This document shows positions 1-11,663 of a DNA stretch of 64,000 nt, in pieces. Location of the stretch: the NCBI RefSeq assembly GCF_000218685.1, contig NW_006763295.1:1658430-1722429 (forward strand), read 5' to 3'. The DNA is from Serpula lacrymans var. lacrymans S7.9 (lineage: Eukaryota > Basidiomycota > Agaricomycetes > Boletales > Serpulaceae). Numbering within the stretch: the stretch's first letter is position 1; every line of letters begins with the position of its first letter. The position numbers and the translations under genes were made by a program. Below the pieces are notes generated by a model. It saw nothing but the letters and a program-made list of their open reading frames with translations, was not told the DNA's origin and did no database searches.

Positions 1-1923
1 TCCCATTTTTTAAGACGTAGTGGCAAAGGTATTGTTGGGCGCTGTTACTGGAATGACGTGGCCATGGTTTGGGCCAATCTCTACTGACAGTAAGTCGGAG
101 TATCATACAGTTATCGAATATCACTGGCACTAACTCACTTTTCACTATGTTTAGCTGCCACCCAATTTGGCATATCGTTAGACCAAGTGAATTGGCTAGG
201 CAATATTGTATCTTGCATATATCTACCGGTGTCGTTATCAATACCCGTCTTTTGCTCTAGATATGGGATAAGGAGATGTGTAGGTCTGGCCAGCGCGTAC
301 CCATCCATCGGCTGATTAGTACCCACCCACCAGTGCGAAATTGGTGTCGCAATGCTCCTGATTTCAGGTTGGATACGTTATGCCGGAACTATAGGCACTT
401 TGTCTCCGGAGAGCGCATATGCACTACTCATTGTTGGCCAGGTTTGTTGGTATATCATTTGAAATACTGGCTTTGGCTGATGCACCTTTTTAGCTTTTCT
501 CAGCTATTGCTCAACCGATATTCCAAGTCCTTGGGCCTATTTATTCAGAAAAGTGGTTCGATTTGAGAGGTCGCACAACAGCCACCATGATTATAGCTGT
601 TGGTAGGGTGCTAACTTCATCGTGTTCTATATTTGTCTCTCATTGGCCGATCTGTAGCGAACCCGGTAGGTGGGGCCTTGGGACAAGTATTATCGCCTAG
701 CGTTGGCACTGCTCGACAGTCGGTATGGTCACGGCTACAAAGCAGATATGTCTTGTGTATTGAACAGTCCTTTTCCAGATTCTAGTACTAGCCATCATAT
801 CAACCGCTGTGACTCCAGCAGTGTTTCTCATCAACTCCTCTCCCGCAACACCACCAAGTAAGTATCAGTTGTATATCTCTATGATAATATTTTCACTGTC
901 TTTTATCGTAAATAATCAGCGCATGCGGGCTCTCAAAAACCACAAGAGATGACATCTCTGCTGAGAGCTATGGTTGGCTTCAAATGTCCCCCAGAAGCGC
1001 ATATGACTTTACGCGAACGGATTGACTTTATGATCGTAATAATTATATTTGGTGTGCTAGCAGGAATGTGAGTTATTTGTATGTAGATGAATTGAACTTT
1101 CCTCATATTCATTTAGGGCGAATACATTCTCTATATTATCCGCCCAATACATGGTATGGCAATCTTTTTTTTGCGCTGTGTTCCCGCAAAACCTCAGTTT
1201 TTGCTCTTTTTCAAGGAGCCTGCTGGGTATTCGGCTGATGTTAGTGGCTACATGGGTGCCACTCTTCTTTTAAGTGGTTTAGTTGCTTCGATCATCTCTG
1301 CGCCTCTATTCGATCGTGTCCTAACGCATCAACTCGCCCTGACTGTGAAAATATTGGTACCGATTGTTGCTGGGTGTTGGTTATCGCTGATCTGGGCTGG
1401 TAAGTCTACATGTTTCCCATGCTCTTGATGTGACATTTAATGTAACTTGCTACATTAGTCACGCCGAATAACACTGCTGCACTGTTTGTAATAATGGCTC
1501 TCATAGGCTGTTGCTCGATCACTATGTTACCCGTTGGGTTGGAACTTGGTTGCGAACTAACAAGGAATGCCGATGGAAGTTCTGCGCTCCTATGGTGTTC
1601 GTACGTAACCAGTCATCAAGTCTACTGTAGCTCCTTGTTGATGTTGATTTTCTCAGCTGCAATCTCTTTGCCATCATATTCATTTTAGGTAAATAACCTC
1701 CTCTAAGGTCGAATGCATATATCTCATATTTCTCGATAAAACAGTTGAAGGCGCTCTTCGTGACGGACCAGATGCGAATCCACCATATAATATGCATAAA
1801 GCTTTCATTTTCGGTGGCGCTTTTGTGACGACCATTGGATCACTTGTTTTCCTGCTCCGTGGAAAACAGGCCCGGAGAGTATTAGACGAGCAGAAAATTT
1901 CAGAAACTAAGAGGCAGCAATAG
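1..1923 (+). CDS. MFS transporter, FLVCR-like (5' end outside window)
   Basis: A multi-exon membrane transporter of the major facilitator superfamily. The reading enters from the left edge in an exon with an MTWPWFGPIS segment. Later exons encode GYSADVSGYMGATLLLSG, APLFDRV and SLIWAG, and a final exon ends KRQQ-stop at 1921-1923. These blocks match the FLVCR/DIRC2 branch (heme, choline or related small-molecule exporters and importers) as found in basidiomycetes. At least eight short GT-AG introns interrupt it, for example one starting near 604 with acceptor before ANPVGGALGQVL. The hydrophobic segments are spread along the whole reading. The first transmembrane helix and start codon lie upstream of the window, so the gene is partial by position, not broken. 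The substrate cannot be told from sequence. Confidence 0.82.
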
Positions 1924-2277
1924 ATCGTATGTTTATATTTTTGCTTGACATATCCATTATCTAGTCTACCTTCCCTATTGTACCGGATCTACGCCGATCG
2001 CAGTTAGAATATATAACTGTCACCACAGGAATTCCATCGATGAAAGAAAAAGAAAGCAAAACATAGCACTGCGTGTGGTATACATGACAAACTTACAGAG
2101 TCCATGCGAGAAAGGGCAGGATGTCCGAACCGAAAGTGATACAAAGTTGCCCTCCGGCAGGTCTATTGATACAAAGTGCTCAAGTGAATTGGGCACTGAT
2201 TTTGCATCTACCACTCTGGTCAGAAATTGAGCTACGATGCGACGTTGAATACGCCTACCGACGCCAACATTTTGTCC
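1924..2277. other. Intergenic, convergent 3' ends
   Basis: A 354-base spacer between the 3' ends of the FLVCR-like transporter (+) and the NCQDW protein (-). It is AT-rich just after the transporter stop. I see no coding exon, RNA gene or repeat in it. Confidence 0.5.
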
Positions 2278-2775
2278 TTACGATGATCGTCTAGCTTCGC
2301 GCAAGGCCCTATCCACCTGTTCAGTGGCCATTAGCCCTCCTTTTACTGCTCTGTGAAGTACCTCAACGACCCAATCTTGACAATTCCATTCTGCGCCTGG
2401 AACTGGCACTTCAGCAGAGGAAGCGATGTCCTCAAGCGCTTTGCGCTGTGCCAGATTCAGAGTGGTAATTGGTATCACTTTCCTTTGCACGGGCTCAAAC
2501 ACTCGCGTGATTGGTCCCCAATTGCTGTAGTGACCAAATTCCACTTCGCGCACGACCTGCAGAACCCTATGGATACGATGCCCATCTGACGACGAGCCTA
2601 CAGTCCATGATATAGACCAACGTTGGCGTTTCGCGTCAACGTGATCACTGTTTACGATCAGTTCAACAGGAAGATCTTTGTGTGGATCACGGAAGAGATG
2701 TTCGATGCCAACTGGGGGAAGGCGATGGTCAATTCTCCCCATGTTGGGCATGATGGTGACCCACTCAGTGGACAT
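2278..2775 (-). CDS. Small uncharacterised fungal protein with NCQDW signature
   Basis: An intronless 165-residue reading with an ATG at 2773-2775. The middle carries alternating hydrophobic and charged residues (HRVLQVVREVEF, YSNWGPITRVF), and the C-terminal third has WNCQDWVVEVLHRAVKGGL. That NCQDW signature is typical of a small single-domain family abundant in agaricomycete genomes, usually annotated only as hypothetical. The invariant Cys next to Gln-Asp-Trp, with His residues further upstream, could suggest a thiol-hydrolase-like fold; this is inference and I do not assign a catalytic role. No signal peptide or membrane segment is visible. It lies between convergent and codirectional neighbours with no operon meaning. 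Confidence 0.7.
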   Translation of the reverse strand: MSTEWVTIMPNMGRIDHRLPPVGIEHLFRDPHKDLPVELIVNSDHVDAKRQRWSISWTVGSSSDGHRIHRVLQVVREVEFGHYSNWGPITRVFEPVQRKVIPITTLNLAQRKALEDIASSAEVPVPGAEWNCQDWVVEVLHRAVKGGLMATEQVDRALREARRSS

Positions 2776-3091
2776 GGCGAGGGCGGGTAATTAGCACTCA
2801 CTGACAGGGTGTCCTTCTTGGGGCTTGTTGGGGCCAAGGGACAAATCGGAGTGCCGCTGAGTTTGAAGCAGTTATCTAGCCATATTTGCTGTATTGCATC
2901 CGACCCGCGTCACACCCATTTTTGTTTAGACTCATTCGCAGTGTTATCCGACTATGGGCCAGTGAGCTGCATGTTCCCTCAAGTTCCCAGCGCCGGAACA
3001 CACGTTTTGAAAATGATGATACCTTGCCAAGTCGCCGCGTTATACTCGTACGTCAATGCAACGATTCTGGACCCTTATTCTTCGTAGATAT
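2776..3091. other. Intergenic spacer
   Basis: About 316 bases upstream of the NCQDW-protein gene and downstream of TRM11, both on the minus strand. It should hold the former's promoter and the latter's 3' UTR. Short open frames here show no recognisable protein, and no RNA gene is seen. Confidence 0.5.
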
Positions 3092-4976
3092 TCATACCTC
3101 CTCTATTTGCTTCTTGAATCCTTGAAAATACTTGTTTCTAAAGTCTTTATGGGCCGGGATGTGACCACGTGGGACTTCGGCAGCTTGGATGGCGACATCC
3201 TGGCCTTCAACGAGAAATGGTGAACCATAAGTGCCCGCGGTACTTTTGCGAATGGTGATGAGCTGCAATAGTGATAAACCCCAAAAACGAAACAATGTAA
3301 ACATCGCGTGACTTACTCGGCGACCCCATGATCCGAAATCCTGCAACGAGTTGGCAAGCACCTCCATGCCCTCACACAACATAGTATATATATCCACTTC
3401 TTCGTATTCATCGGTCACAGTTGGCAAAAAGAATACAAGCCGACCACCCGGCTTCAGTAGATAACGGGCCAACAGGACCAAATCTGACACCAGATCAGAC
3501 AGTTCATAGGGCCTAGTGGGCGGTATGTAAGGCAAGTCGTCTCTGAGTATGCCGCATCAACATCATCGTAAGACAGACAAGAGTTAATTTCAACTCACGG
3601 ACGTGGGCCGGTAAATGGTTGTTGTTTCGGCTCGCGTTCTTTCTTTCTTCCGAGGCGTTTAGCACCAGCTCTAACGCCATCTGACATATTCCTCAGAAAT
3701 AAAGCTGCCATCGGATATGGTGGAACTCACAAGGAGGATCTGTAATGATTACATCGAATAGTTCTCCGCATCTCCATGGATTTTTTGTCACGTCGAAAGT
3801 ACATAAATCTATAATTTTATCAGCAACCCCGTATTGCGCAGCAGCTCGGAGGATTCCGGGCACTTTTGCTAGAAGGAATTAGTCGCACACAGGAGACTGG
3901 TTTGTTGGAATAGTATATGCACCTTTACCCCTCATCTGCCGCCCATCAATATCAGAGCCATATACGTGGGCACCAAAGTAGGCAGTGGTCTAAAAATTCA
4001 TAAATGGAGGGGCTGGCAAGGTATCTGGTCATTGCAGAGCTTACATACGCCATGCTTCCAGTGCCAATGAAGGGATCGTATACTAGTTTCGAGGGAGAAG
4101 CCTGATTGTAAGCTTATTAAAAGGACAGGGCGGATTTATGATGATTTCATACCTGAGCTTGGTTAGCCATCAAAAGAGATATCTCTGCCTCCATGCTCGT
4201 GTTCCCAAAGTATTCTCGTTTTTTGACATCGAATTTTGTCACTAATGACCGTGCGGAGCCTTCTTCAATCTGCACAAGTATACATTAATATTTTCCATGT
4301 AGAATGGGTAATAAGTTGGCCATCGTGAAAAACGCACCAACCTGCCGAAGTATACTTGTCTAAAGTCTCCATCCTGCCGGCGCATTTCTTGAGGTTTTCC
4401 ACGAGAATCCTCGTCTGAGAGCCGAGTTCAGGGTCAGCCATGATAACCAACTGTATGTCTCACACTCTTCAAAACATCCCATGACCACCTCGGGATCTTT
4501 TAGGTCGATTTTTCCCATGAAAGCCATGTAAGAAAACGTCTCCACGACTTCGCGCTGACGGCGCTGGGATATTGAGTGGTTGTAACCCGCTACGACATAC
4601 TTGAACGAAGTATCCGCTGCGTACTGGAACCATTTTGATTGAACTAGGCGATTTCTTTCATGCAGTTCTTGATAGTTTCTTCCCCTGGCATAAAACTCAT
4701 ATATAGATCTATTTGAGAAATTGATTAGATTACACAATACACTCTGAGAGGTATGCAGCCACCTCACCTGATAAGGATGCATCGTTTAGCAAGAATGTTT
4801 GCGTGTTCTTCTCTGTCAAGGCCAAGTATCATGAAGGGTCTTGTGACATCTAGCTCCTCTGGGTCGTCGGGGAAATGGATTGCGAAACCATGGAGCTCAG
4901 ATATGGAAAGAAGCTCCGGAATGCGAAATTCATCATGCGCTTGAGCAAATACGAATAGATACTCCTTTGTTGGCAT
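3092..4976 (-). CDS. TRM11: tRNA (guanine-N2)-methyltransferase TRM11
   Basis: Catalytic subunit that, with Trm112, makes m2G at position 10 of cytosolic tRNAs using S-adenosylmethionine. The start is the ATG at 4974-4976 (MPTKEYLFVF), followed by an N-terminal THUMP-like region (RCILIR, SIYEFYARGRNY, GKIDLKDPEVVMG). The methyltransferase half has LVYDPFIGTGSMAY (SAM-binding loop) and GSDIDGRQMRGK. The catalytic motif DPPYGVRAGAKRLGRKK forms only after removing the intron at 3681-3730, which splits the Tyr codon; that is good support for the splice model. The last two exons join at SWGRR-LITIRK and end at 3092. About eight short introns are present. It is divergently placed from the SWS1-like gene, 289 bases away, and may share a promoter with it. 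Confidence 0.93.
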
Positions 4977-5265
4977 TGTACAACGGACGGTTCATACAGC
5001 GATAATGGTTCAGTTCAGAAGATAAGATCACATCGATCCGAGCCGACGATTGAGGTGGTTGTTTGGCAACAGCCTCCGATGTAAACAATGATGGTGGTCA
5101 CTTAGAAGCTGTGCAGCGACTTATTATTTGCTGAGTTCACCTTCGATCTTCGCCGGACTCGCAACGATTTCTATATGCGTGATCATCTGTTGGTATGATA
5201 CTTATAAGAATTTGACTTTCTGTGAGCATCCACCTTTCACAGCTGAATTATCGAATTTTGATGAT

Positions 5266-5909
5266 ATGCTTTTCTCCGCGAATCTTCAGTTACTCATGTC
5301 ATCTGAAAATATAGTAGCACAGGTCATAAAGGCTGTAATAGATTCGGTGAAGGTCGATGAATGTACGTCCATATGCCGCATCTAACTTCAAGTTATGAAA
5401 TTAATCTGACTCGCCGATTATCCAATCCAGTAGATGGCTCTTTGGAGAGGCTCCGATCCATCTTCCCTGAAACAACAATTGTAGCAGCACTTGACCTTGT
5501 GGATAGGGCATGTGGTATGTCAACTACCTAACTAGTTGTGCTAAACATATACTTACTTTGATCTTCATGGTATACTTGATATGTACCAGTTATCAAATAC
5601 ACCAGCCCTTGGGGACGCTCTTACTTCGAAGTCCTTGGCTCTACTGCCGCTTACACCGTTTTCCCTCAGCTGGATTTTCCTGCATCTGCATCATGCTATT
5701 GCACTTGTCCTTCTTTCGCATTCGCTGTTCTTATGAGTGAATCACACATCACGGTGTGTACTTCCTCAAAATGAAACATCTATATTTATCGACATCTAAA
5801 ACATTTACAGTGCAAACACATCCTGGCAATTTGGCTCGCGGAGCAATTGTCCAGGTGCGTCGAGCGGCCCACCAACACCGAGGAGTTTATAACAACGGTA
5901 ACTAAATGA
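5266..5909 (+). CDS. SWS1: SWIM zinc-finger protein, SWS1/ZSWIM7-like (Shu complex)
   Basis: Probable homologue of S. pombe Sws1 and human ZSWIM7, a Shu-complex subunit that promotes Rad51-dependent homologous recombination. Four exons joined by GT-AG introns give about 140 residues, close to the family size. Visible are ALDLVDRAC, then SPWGRSYFEVLGS, then the SWIM finger: Cys-x-Cys (CYCTCPSFAFAVL) followed by TCKHILAIWLAEQL (Cys-x-His). The third intron falls exactly before CKH. I chose the ATG at 5266 because the frame has no ATG between it and a stop near 5089, and the remaining length fits ZSWIM7; an extra upstream exon cannot be excluded. The stop is at 5907-5909. The Rad51-paralogue partner is not in this window. 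Confidence 0.82.
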
Positions 5910-6044
5910 AACAGTACATAACAATATTGTAAGAATAATGATCTAGAGGAAAGCCATGTGACGTCCATATACAGTACTTGAATACATGGCAAATTAGTTA
6001 GGTATACGAACATGTTAATGAAAGAGACAGTAATTTTCTTGGGT

Positions 6045-8624
6045 TCAGCTGTCACCGAGGGCTATTTTATGGTCCTCTTCGTCTCTGCTTGTACGCCACT
6101 TGAGCAAAGCTGAGTATTCTTGCAACCCCTTGATTAACATCTTCAGCTGGCCCCGAGTGGGCATCCTCGTCGAATCCATACAATCGTCGTTTTCATTGTC
6201 GTCTTCATCTGGAGAGTCGTCTACTTCTTCGCCATTGACAGACGACTCCACTCGAAGAGAGTGAGTACCACCAAGAGGAATGCCTGAATGCGTATTTCGA
6301 TCATCCTCATTAGGCCTTGATTCTTTCTCTGATAGGCCAGCTTTGTAAGCGATCCACGTCGCCAATTTGGATATCTCTTCGGGATTCCAGAAGGCCCACC
6401 ACTGCTCTCCTTCCTCATCTACGGAATCGTCAGAGATGTCATCTTCCGAATCTCTGATGATTTTGCGTTCTTCAGGCGGAGGTAGCATACCCCAAACACC
6501 TATGAACCAGGACCATTTTCTCAGAGAACTGCGGTGCTCTTCAGAGGGAACCATGCGTTTGCGACCTCTAGCTTTTCTCGAGGCTGTCTTGCCCTGAGAT
6601 ACGGAAGAAAGGGTATCGAGTGCAGCCTCTGTTTCCACCAAACCAGGGGAAAGGGCCCAGTAAGTTCGTCCTTCATGGTCCCTGCCCAGAGGTGACAAAC
6701 GGGGAGCATATGCATATGTAGAGAGTTTGAGTACTTGTTCGATGTCCGCTGCCATACGTTTATGACGTCGAAGCTTTGATTTATCCTACCGTGCAAGCGT
6801 TAAATAGTATTTTTGAATAAAAAGAAGTAGCGATGAAGCCAAAATTAAATGCACCTTCTTATCTTCATCTTGCTTTTCCTGTTCGAAGCGTTCATTCTCT
6901 CTTTTCAGGCCTTCGCGGGCTTCTCTAGCTCTTTCTTTTGCCTCTTGCAACCCTGAATCCAGTTCTTCCCTGACAGCATCGGTATCTATGACCGCGTCCA
7001 CCAGAGCATGCAATATAGGAACCAATTGTGCAGTTCGAACGACATTTACTCCCGTTGCATTTACCTGTGCGGCGCCACTACGAGTTTGGTGAACAGTGGC
7101 AGACTCAGGTGGAGGAAGGGGGTCAGGGAATGTTAGCCTTTTGCCGGAAGAAGCAGAGCTCGAAGATATTGCTATCGTCCGACTCCAACCATCGCGCAGG
7201 GACGATAGTTCTGCCCATAGTTTGTTAAGATTTGCTCCACTGTGTCTAATTTCCTTGATTGCCGCGTCTGTACTCTAAGTTCGGCGAGAGTTTAGTTGAC
7301 GAAACCTCGAATGGATGACATTGATGAGCAAACCTTGGCAGCTTCTCCATCCAGATCCAGCATTCCCAACAGCCCGAGGATAATTGATTTGACGCATGGC
7401 TCACTAACCCAGGCAACCAGATCGTCATCATCATCTTCAGATCCGCGACCCCTAAAACCTTGGATTTCCTCTAGCTCTTCTACGTGTGTTCGAGAAACAC
7501 CCAACGCGGAAGCAAAACGTAAAACAAATTCCCGAATATGAAAGCGATCTTCTGCATCACTTAGAGACAGAGAGATGGGAACACCAGTCCATACTGGCTT
7601 TGGTAAGAGCTTCGGCCGTGGTGCAGCCCGGGGCTTTTTAGTCTCTGTCTTCCTAGCGGCCGCAGGGTCTTTGGACTTCTTCCCTGATGCACTTCGCGAC
7701 AACTTATTACTCGTGTCCTTGCATGCGGATGAGCTTGTAAAGCAAGTGAAAAGAGAAATTTGAGCATACATCCACTTTAGAACCGATATCATCGATATTG
7801 AGAACTTTCCTATGAAAGACTATATGAGCTGTGATTGACGCCAAATGTGCTCATTTTTACCCTGTCGGTCGGAGACCCTTTGCCTTTCTGCATCGGACGC
7901 AGTTGCACGAGTCGTTACACCTCGGACACCTGTGGTCGATTAGCAAACGCTGTTAGAGGAAGAGAGACAACGATGTACTTGAAAATATGTCCCTGCCCGA
8001 CGGCATGCTTGGACCTCTCTTTGGATTTGGCTATCTCGCCTTTTGCTTTGATTGCATCAAAGTCGAGGCCGTAGCGGTTCTTTAGGCAAGGTTTGCAATA
8101 CTTTGCCCCACAACTCTGTTCTTTCGTAACCTTGAAGGTGCAACGAATAATCGCTGGTGATCCAAAGACATCAGACCCAATCCGCGTATAGCCATCTATG
8201 ACGATGGGAGGTTGACTGAAATACCTGACTGATCGCGCTTCCTGTAGCACTGGTGACAATAATGATAACCATCAGGGAATTCGTCTGAAACTTTGGGCTT
8301 AATAGATTCCCCAGCGGCAGTAGGACCTTTCGTCCCACTTGACTTGGACTTCTTAATCGGTTGGCTGTTATCGACGAGAGTCATATCTGAGGATTCTTCA
8401 GTGTCGCGCTTGCGCTTCTTGTGCGAGTTAGAGGGTTGGTTATGTGTCATTTGGGAGTTAGCAAGAGGCAGCAACGCGTTTTCTTTGCGGCTTTGGTTGA
8501 CAGAAGACACGTGTGGGGCAGAAATGGATGCATTGCGAGACCTGTGCAAGGGTGAAGGGGGAATCTCAACATACACCTGGGAAAGCCTCCGAAAGATGTG
8601 CTTATCCGCTTTTTTCGTAGCCAT
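6045..8624 (-). CDS. CDCA7-like zf-4CXXC_R1 protein with DDT/WHIM-like C-terminal part
   Basis: Predicted nuclear chromatin protein. From the ATG at 8622-8624 the first ~115 residues are basic and Ser-rich, with an NLS-like KKRKRD. A cysteine-rich zf-4CXXC_R1 domain follows over three exons: YCHQCYRKRDQSG, then QSCGAKYCKPCLKNRYG, then CPRCNDSCNCVRCRKAKG. Vertebrate CDCA7 uses this domain to bring the remodeller HELLS to chromatin; annotation pipelines often call it the monoamine-oxidase A repressor R1 zinc finger. Downstream are FHIREFVLRFASALG and SIILGLLGMLDLDG (DDT-like), a coiled coil (DSGLQEAKERAREAREG), and GRTYWALSPGL, which recalls WHIM motifs of ISWI-associated factors. The C-terminus is very acidic and ends at 6045. 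An MCB box lies 44 bases upstream. It is divergent from TIM17. Confidence 0.85.
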
Positions 8625-8667
8625 GATGGATGCACGGGTTCCGTTGATTGTCGTGGTTCGTGTTTAG

Positions 8668-8673
8668 ACGCGT
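8668..8673. promoter_or_regulatory. MCB box (ACGCGT) upstream of the CDCA7-like gene
   Basis: The palindrome ACGCGT lies 44 bases upstream of the CDCA7-like start codon, inside TTTAGACGCGT at 8663-8673. The same 11 bases recur upstream of RAD9. MCB boxes are bound by the MBF (Mbp1/Res-type) G1/S factor in fungi. Function here is inferred from motif and position. TIM17 shares this 185-base intergenic region. Confidence 0.5.
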
Positions 8674-8809
8674 CAAGAGAAAATCAATCTGTTTAATGTG
8701 GCACGATCACATGACTCGGAAATACCCGTCCAAGAAAAAAGTTTGGCTGTTCACGCCACAGCAAGCTTACCAGGGTTCGTCAGCGCCAGCGACGTTGTAA
8801 ACAGATTTA

Positions 8810-9751
8810 ATGGCTCACGCAGATCATACCCGAGATCCATGGTATGTTCTCTTTCTCAATGGCATGGCTGCTTTTAACTTAATGTCTTGTTGGAATGTGT
8901 CTGTAGCCCATGGGTTATCCTCAATGACTTTGGTGGTGCTTTTTCCATGGGTGCCGTTGGTGGTGGTATCTGGCACGGTATAAAAGGAGCACGAAACTCA
9001 CCTAGGGTATGTCCGTTCGGCTCTGACGATACACGACAAACTCTCATCTGGCTCTTCTCCTTCTCCATTTTTGCACTTTGGCAACCGACTGGTCATAATC
9101 CATTTTGCATTTCTCAAGGGTGAACGTTTCGTTGGCGCTATATCTACAATAAAAGCTCGCGCACCTGTAACAGGTGGAAACTTCGGTGTCTGGGGAGGCA
9201 TGTTCTCAACGTTTGACTGCGCTGTCAAGGGGTGGCGGCAAAAGGAGGATGCATGGAACGCTATCATATCAGGATTTATGACTGGTGGTTGTCTTGCTGC
9301 CCGAAGTGAGTCATACTTTAACATTTTCAAAGCTTGGTTCTCGGCCTTCCGAATGTATCATCGTGTTGCAGAAGTCAAATGTTTGGCGCACACACCTGTT
9401 TGCTCATCTCATGACGAATCAAAAGGAAAAAATCAGTGCTGACTTTTTTGCTACTTAGGTGGCCCAAAATCTGCACTAGGTTCTGCCATTGCTTGTGGAA
9501 TTTTACTAGGTGTATTCGAAGGAGTCGGTGTACTCCTTTCTCGCGTCTTCAGCGAAGGCACACGACCACAACTACCTCCCAGTAAGTCCGCTCGTCTATG
9601 TTATGCTCACCTGATCCATTTCACAAAATGCAAATTTTTTCCCTGTTCCCACGTAACAATATTTTTGACTTGTTTCGCTAACACCGCTTTTTGTCCATTA
9701 GTGCCGGAAACCATGACACAACAGTCATCGTCTCCAGTGGGGCTACACTAG
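8810..9751 (+). CDS. TIM17: Mitochondrial inner-membrane translocase subunit TIM17
   Basis: Core membrane subunit of the TIM23 presequence translocase. The ATG at 8810 opens [10 protein letters not shown], and the first intron splits a Cys codon so that the protein continues [19 protein letters not shown], the hallmark TIM17 N-terminus. Further exons give [56 protein letters not shown] and [20 protein letters not shown]. These supply the glycine-rich transmembrane helices of the Tim17/22/23 family. A short last exon ends PVGLH-stop at 9749-9751. Length (about 155-160 residues) is normal. One intron (roughly 9306-9460) is unusually long for this window. Start, splice sites and motifs agree well. 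Confidence 0.95.
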
Positions 9752-10604
9752 ACATTACATATCTTATCGTTTCTTACCCATCTCACTGTATAATTCCCGT
9801 CAATGCATATTCTGGAGATGCTCGGAGATATGGCAAGACAGACTTGCATATTCTTTCCTGGCCATTTTAATGCTAATAATTGATAGTGTGATTCTGCTCA
9901 ATTCTGCCAGTTTCGAAGAATAGGCAAGCGACGTGTGAAGTGGGAAAGTATTTATACGAATATGGAGCGCTAGTTATAGGGTTATAGAGGTAAGTCCTAT
10001 GACACCACCCTGCATTCGCTTAATTGTGACCCAAGTTGCTGGACTACTGTTGAAGACGCCAGTAAATTTACTGTGACCTCCTAGAGTTATAATGGGATAA
10101 CAAATTAGCAGGCAGTCAATCAGGTCCAGGAATTATGATGAGGGATGCTGTATACGAAGTGTCTTGGCATATAGTAACTTGAAATGCAATATCTTTTTAC
10201 CGATAAGTTGACTCCAGCATCTGTGTCAGTCTCCACTGGGGCACCACCAGCAAGGCATACGACGAGTAACTTTGAATCGATCTGAGATTGATGATGTCAA
10301 CTTTCGGTATGTCGATACAAGTTTGTTACCCACTATGTTCAGATCCGACGATATGGTGCTAATAATTCTTTACAGGTGTTTCCTATCTTACTACATATAC
10401 CGTGTGTGTGGTGCATGATCAAGCCAAAATGCGCGCGCCTCAAAAAATGGCATGAATGAACATGACGTCACTAGTCCACACTACTGCGTCATCCAACGCG
10501 GTGTATCGACGTCAGCTGTAACATTGAGGTGTGCCAGCAATGAATAAATACTGGGCGCTTTGTGAGACTCTTGAAGGTTATTCACTTACTAGTTCCCACT
10601 CATC
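9752..10604. other. Intergenic region upstream of BLI-3-like gene
   Basis: An 853-base region between two plus-strand genes. The first part is 3' flank of TIM17. The last ~180 bases look like a real promoter: three cyclic-AMP-response-element-like words, a TATA-like AATAAATA near 10543, then the start codon. I find no coding exon in it. Confidence 0.55.
10463..10515. promoter_or_regulatory. Cluster of CRE/ATF-type bZIP sites
   Basis: A perfect TGACGTCA palindrome at 10463-10470, a TGCGTCAT half-site variant at 10485-10492 and GACGTCAG at 10508-10515 lie within 53 bases, 90-142 bases upstream of the BLI-3-like start. TGACGTCA is the consensus of ATF/CREB bZIP factors, which in fungi act downstream of the stress MAP kinase or cAMP pathways. 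Regulatory function is inferred. Confidence 0.55.
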
Positions 10605-11438
10605 ATGTCGCAAAACGAAGAAGCTCGTCTTGATCCATACAAACAAGCTGCTCTGAATGAGAACCTCACTCTCCAAGAGAAGATCAGTGGTATGGTCTTT
10701 TGAGTCGTTACTTTCATGGACATCGTTCAATTCTGCTCGCAGATCTTCATAGTGTTATCCAATCCGCGAAGACGGGTATGTTAGTCACTCGAGGAGACGA
10801 TGGCAGCATGCACTCTCGGGCTATGAACCCAGCAACTCGTACGTGTTGAAAAGCCGAGCTACAGCCAGAAGTTGACGATCTCGTATTGAACAGCATACAA
10901 TGAGACCCAGCTGAGTCTCATTTTCCTTGCGAACAACGTTTCTGCAAAATTCAAAGAAATAAAAAATGACGACCATGTCAACGTCAGCTTCTATGATCAG
11001 TCATCGACAAATTGGGCATCCTATTCTGGCAAAGCGAAAGTAACGCAAGACAAGGATGTTATCAAGAAGCATTGGTCAACTTTGTGTGTCTGCTACGCTA
11101 AATTCCTTTGTGGATTTGCTTTCTAATATGACTTGTTGGAAGCATTACTGCATACATCGGTGATTTACACGATGGTGTTCACAGGGGCAACGAGGATGAT
11201 CCCCGTGTAGCTGCTATCGAAATCATTCCTGATGAAATTCATTATTGGATTACGAAGCATTCCAACGTCGTTCGCTCGATGCAGGTTGCTGCAAGCGCAG
11301 TTAGTGGGAAAGCGACATCACCTGGCGAACTCAGAATTATCACGAAGGACGAGGTATGTGTTAATGAAGGTCTTTCATTCAATTTTGTTTTTAACGACCC
11401 TACAGGTTCAGCTTACCCAAAATCTTAATACGAAGTAG
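10605..11438 (+). CDS. BLI-3-like pyridoxamine 5'-phosphate oxidase-related protein
   Basis: A flavin-binding split-barrel protein of the general-stress-protein-26 / Neurospora blue-light-induced BLI-3 type. From the ATG at 10605 the joined exons read MSQNEEARLDPYKQAALNE, then DLHSVIQSAKTGMLVTR, SMHSRAMNPAT, LIFLANNVSAKFKEIKND, VNVSFYDQSSTNWASYSG and AKVTQDKDVIKKHWST. The C-terminal part has DDPRVAAIEIIPDEIHYW, where the Trp is typical of the family. It ends NLNTK-stop at 11436-11438, about 205 residues. Members bind FMN or FAD, but most fungal ones have no proven reaction, so catalysis is not assigned. Its promoter carries three CRE-like sites, fitting stress control. It converges on RAD9, 225 bases away. 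Confidence 0.88.
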
Positions 11439-11663
11439 TGGAAACAACGTCTAGTTCGAATAGTTTATTGTATTTTTTGCTATCACTGCAGCTCCATCTG
11501 TATCATTAGCTAATCATGTATAGGCCATACTAGTAATTTCAACAATGCTCAACCAGTAAATCTTATCGTTGGGACGTCAAACACCAAAAAAGGGGCGGTC
11601 GCGATACCTGTGGCCTAATGACTTGCAATAAAACCCACTCTCTTGATCGCTTGGCATTATTCG

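Noticed and set aside
10135..10283. Second possible C/D snoRNA (ATGATGA at 10135, CTGA near 10280)
   Set aside because: Box spacing is about 145 nt and the flanking bases do not form a terminal stem.
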